The notes under the pieces were generated by a model. The model was not told where the DNA came from, searched no databases, and was given only the letters and a program-made list of their open reading frames with translations. The translations under genes were made by a program, and so were the position numbers. A DNA stretch of 51,506 bases from Clostridia bacterium (GTDB lineage Bacteria > Bacillota > Clostridia > Christensenellales > CAG-138): the NCBI GenBank assembly GCA_017538255.1, contig JAFYJD010000013.1, positions 1 to 51,506 on the forward strand, given 5' to 3'. Below are positions 49,602 to 51,506 of this stretch, one piece after another (position 1 is the first letter of the stretch; each line of letters starts with the position of its first letter).

Positions 49602-50762
49602 ATGAGTCCGTTCTTTTTCAACCGAATGAAGCGCGCACCGCTGAAGCATATCTGCGCCGCGCTCGTGTCGCTTGCGCTCTCCGCGCTGCTCTGCTTCCTC
49701 TCCGTTTACCGAAGCGATCAAAAAGCGAAGCTCGAAGCGGCGATAGACAATTCCGATGTGCTCTGTGTGGTCACTAATATCGGCGGAACGCAGTCCACCT
49801 CCCTGCGTATGGGCTGGGGCGCGGCGCAGGCCGTCACGCTTCGTGAATACTACCGACTTCCCGAATTCGTTCGTGATCTTCGTATGACGAAGGAGCTTGA
49901 GGTATCGTGCGCTTTCGGCTCGGAACTCAATCTTATCGCGCTTACAAGCCCCAAGGGGATCGACGAACTCGATCCCGCGCTCGGCGGCGAGGTTGTGCTG
50001 TTTTACGAGGATTTCTACACCTCCTGCGAGCCGCTTCTTATCGTTTCCGAGGAGGTTTTCAACGAACTCGGCGGCGAAACGACCGTTTCCGCCGTCGTCA
50101 CCGACCCTCACGTTGATAAGCGCTTATACCCCGACGAGCCCGACAAGGGCGTGGGCAGTGCGGAGTTCACCGTTGCCGGCTATTATAAGGGCGCGGGCAA
50201 AAAGTTATTTATGCCGTTTGAGGCGGGGGAACTGATAGTGGACCGTATAACGCGCTGGCGCACGCTCGATTCGCTGGCGTTCCTTGCAAGCGACAACCGC
50301 AGGCTGGACGAACTTCGGGACGCTGCGTCCGACGTTTTCGGAAGCGTTATCCCCGGCGGCATATCCGGCGAACACCGCTTCGCCATCACCGTGCACGACG
50401 AAAATCTGAACTCCACCGTGGATGCGCTTAAAAGAAATATCGAACGCACGAACGTATTTATCCCCATCGCCCTCGCGCTGACGCTTGCTGCGGGCTTCCT
50501 TATCGGCTTCATATCTACGCGGCACGAAAAAACCACCTACGCGCTCTCAAGAAGCGCGGGTATGACGAAGAAAAAACTCTTCGTTTCCTCTATGCTGGAA
50601 CAGCTCGCCCTGCCGCTTGCCGCCTGCATCATCGCGGGCGCCGCGTTCCGCTCGCCGCTTCCCGCGCTTGCGGTATTCGCGCTGTATTCGCTCGGCTGCT
50701 TCATAGCCGTTATTCGCGCCCTGCGGGTTTCCCCCGCAAGATTGCTCCGTGAACAGGAATAG
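49602..50762 (+). CDS. ABC transporter permease, FtsX type (short form)
   Basis: A 386-aa partner permease with an N-terminal helix (ICAALVSLALSALLCFL), an extracellular domain (about 35-270) and three C-terminal helices; the coupling region reads YALSRSAGMTKKKLFVSS. It starts two bases after the long permease. Two unequal FtsX permeases with one ATPase is a common arrangement for bacitracin- or lantibiotic-type exporters, though their substrates are mostly unknown. Confidence 0.88.
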   Translation: MSPFFFNRMKRAPLKHICAALVSLALSALLCFLSVYRSDQKAKLEAAIDNSDVLCVVTNIGGTQSTSLRMGWGAAQAVTLREYYRLPEFVRDLRMTKELEVSCAFGSELNLIALTSPKGIDELDPALGGEVVLFYEDFYTSCEPLLIVSEEVFNELGGETTVSAVVTDPHVDKRLYPDEPDKGVGSAEFTVAGYYKGAGKKLFMPFEAGELIVDRITRWRTLDSLAFLASDNRRLDELRDAASDVFGSVIPGGISGEHRFAITVHDENLNSTVDALKRNIERTNVFIPIALALTLAAGFLIGFISTRHEKTTYALSRSAGMTKKKLFVSSMLEQLALPLAACIIAGAAFRSPLPALAVFALYSLGCFIAVIRALRVSPARLLREQE

Positions 50763-50775
50763 AAAGGACTGAATT

Positions 50776-51453
50776 ATGGAAATCTTGACCGCAAAAGAAG
50801 TTTCGTTCGCCTATGTCAACCGCTATCAGCGTGTTGATGCGCTCAAAAGCGTTTCCTGCTGCTTTGAAACGGGAAAGGCCTATGCGATAGTCGGCAAAAG
50901 CGGCAGCGGAAAGACCACGCTGCTCTCGCTGCTGGCGGGGCTTGAAACGCCCACGGAGGGCGAGATACTGTTCGAGGGCAAATCGCTTTCCACCCTCGAC
51001 AGGGACGCCTACCGCCGCGATTCAGCCGCCGTTATCTATCAAAGCCTTAACCTTTTTCCGCTGCTCACCGCCGAGGAAAACGTTATGTTCCCTCTTAAAC
51101 TGATGAATATTGAAAATGACGAGGCAAAGCGGCGCGCAAAGGCCGCGCTCCTCTCGGTCGGCATCGGGGAGGAACTGTTCAAGCGCCTTCCGTCCCGCCT
51201 CTCCGGCGGCGAACAGCAGCGCGTCGCCATCGCCCGCGCGGTGTCGGCGCAAAGCCGCATAATACTTGCCGACGAGCCAACGGGAAATCTTGACATCACC
51301 AACGGCGACCAGGTGGTTTCCATCCTGCTGCGGCTTGCACGCGAGGAGGGCCGCTGCGTGATAATCGTTACTCACGATCTGGAGATCGCCGCCGAGACCG
51401 ACGAGGTGTTTATGATGAAGGACGGCGTTCTCGAAAGGGGTCTTCAGGTGTAG
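50776..51453 (+). CDS. ABC transporter ATP-binding protein, MacB/LolD type
   Basis: A 225-aa ATPase with Walker A (GKSGSGKTT), Q-loop (VIYQSLNLFPLLTAEENV), signature LSGGEQQRVAIARA, Walker B IILADEPTGNLD and H-loop VTHDLE. ADEPTGNLD is the mark of the MacB/LolD/FtsE group and fits the two upstream FtsX permeases. It is the last gene of the operon; after it only about 50 bases remain in the window and no clear terminator is seen. Confidence 0.93.
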   Translation: MEILTAKEVSFAYVNRYQRVDALKSVSCCFETGKAYAIVGKSGSGKTTLLSLLAGLETPTEGEILFEGKSLSTLDRDAYRRDSAAVIYQSLNLFPLLTAEENVMFPLKLMNIENDEAKRRAKAALLSVGIGEELFKRLPSRLSGGEQQRVAIARAVSAQSRIILADEPTGNLDITNGDQVVSILLRLAREEGRCVIIVTHDLEIAAETDEVFMMKDGVLERGLQV

Positions 51454-51506
51454 TTCCTCCCTTCACGGATGCGCTCAAAACGGAGCGCCCGCTGCCTTAA
51501 ATAAAA

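Overview
The window looks like a chromosomal segment of a Gram-positive anaerobe of the class Clostridia, probably an uncultured gut-type lineage. The case rests on gene content and order (long-form HPF; FtsK/SpoIIIE-rimO-pgsA-cinA-recA; yggS-sepF-divIVA; a YlxY-like/M16 peptidase pair; RNase Y; PadR regulators), on many lipoproteins with Thr/Pro linkers, on AGGAGG ribosome binding sites and on TTGACA/TATAAT promoters. The species cannot be named from the sequence. I found no rRNA, tRNA, CRISPR array, phage or IS element.

Layout. 1-1097: a leftward promoter carrying a CsoR/FrmR-type operator for a gene outside the window, two tiny membrane-protein genes, then the argF leader. 1098-5679: argF, a large secreted DNRLRE/ricin/metalloprotease-like protein broken by a -1 frameshift, and a lipoprotein. 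5845-12994: hpf, then the ftsK-rimO-pgsA-pncC-recA housekeeping cluster. 13088-18829 (minus): a YlxY-like dead deacetylase, M16 peptidase, dUTPase-like enzyme, HlyD-like protein, yggS, sepF and a DivIVA protein, together a cell-division and envelope run. 19089-27252 (plus): a three-lamin-tail CotH protein, trkA and trkH for K+ uptake, glgA and a CPBP protease. 27305-36178: mostly minus-strand accessory genes, namely PadR/DUF2812, a membrane-anchored NlpC/P60 hydrolase with a long structured leader, two paralogous lipoproteins, an orphan NitT/TauT-type ABC ATPase and permease, and a frameshifted zinc-ribbon gene; a cytidylate-kinase-like gene runs the other way. 36444-44061: a PII-like protein with a CPA2 antiporter, a DnaA-box cluster in an 814-base gap, uraA, a lipoprotein and feoAB. 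44258-51453: a duplicated-domain lipoprotein, rny, and a PadR regulator divergent from a three-gene MacB/FtsX-type ABC exporter.

Shared themes. Potassium and pH homeostasis appears twice (trkA-trkH; PII-like plus antiporter). Cell division and envelope turnover is represented by sepF, divIVA, ftsK, NlpC/P60 and the YlxY-like protein. PadR-controlled membrane modules appear twice. The signals most worth a second look are regulatory: the argF leader with two mutually exclusive hairpins, the palindrome and hairpin-rich 268-nt leader before the NlpC/P60 gene, the TTATATCG array over the PadR promoter, and the DnaA boxes far from any visible dnaA. No clearly new multi-gene defence or mobile system was recognised; the PII-like/antiporter pair is the best candidate for an under-described functional module.
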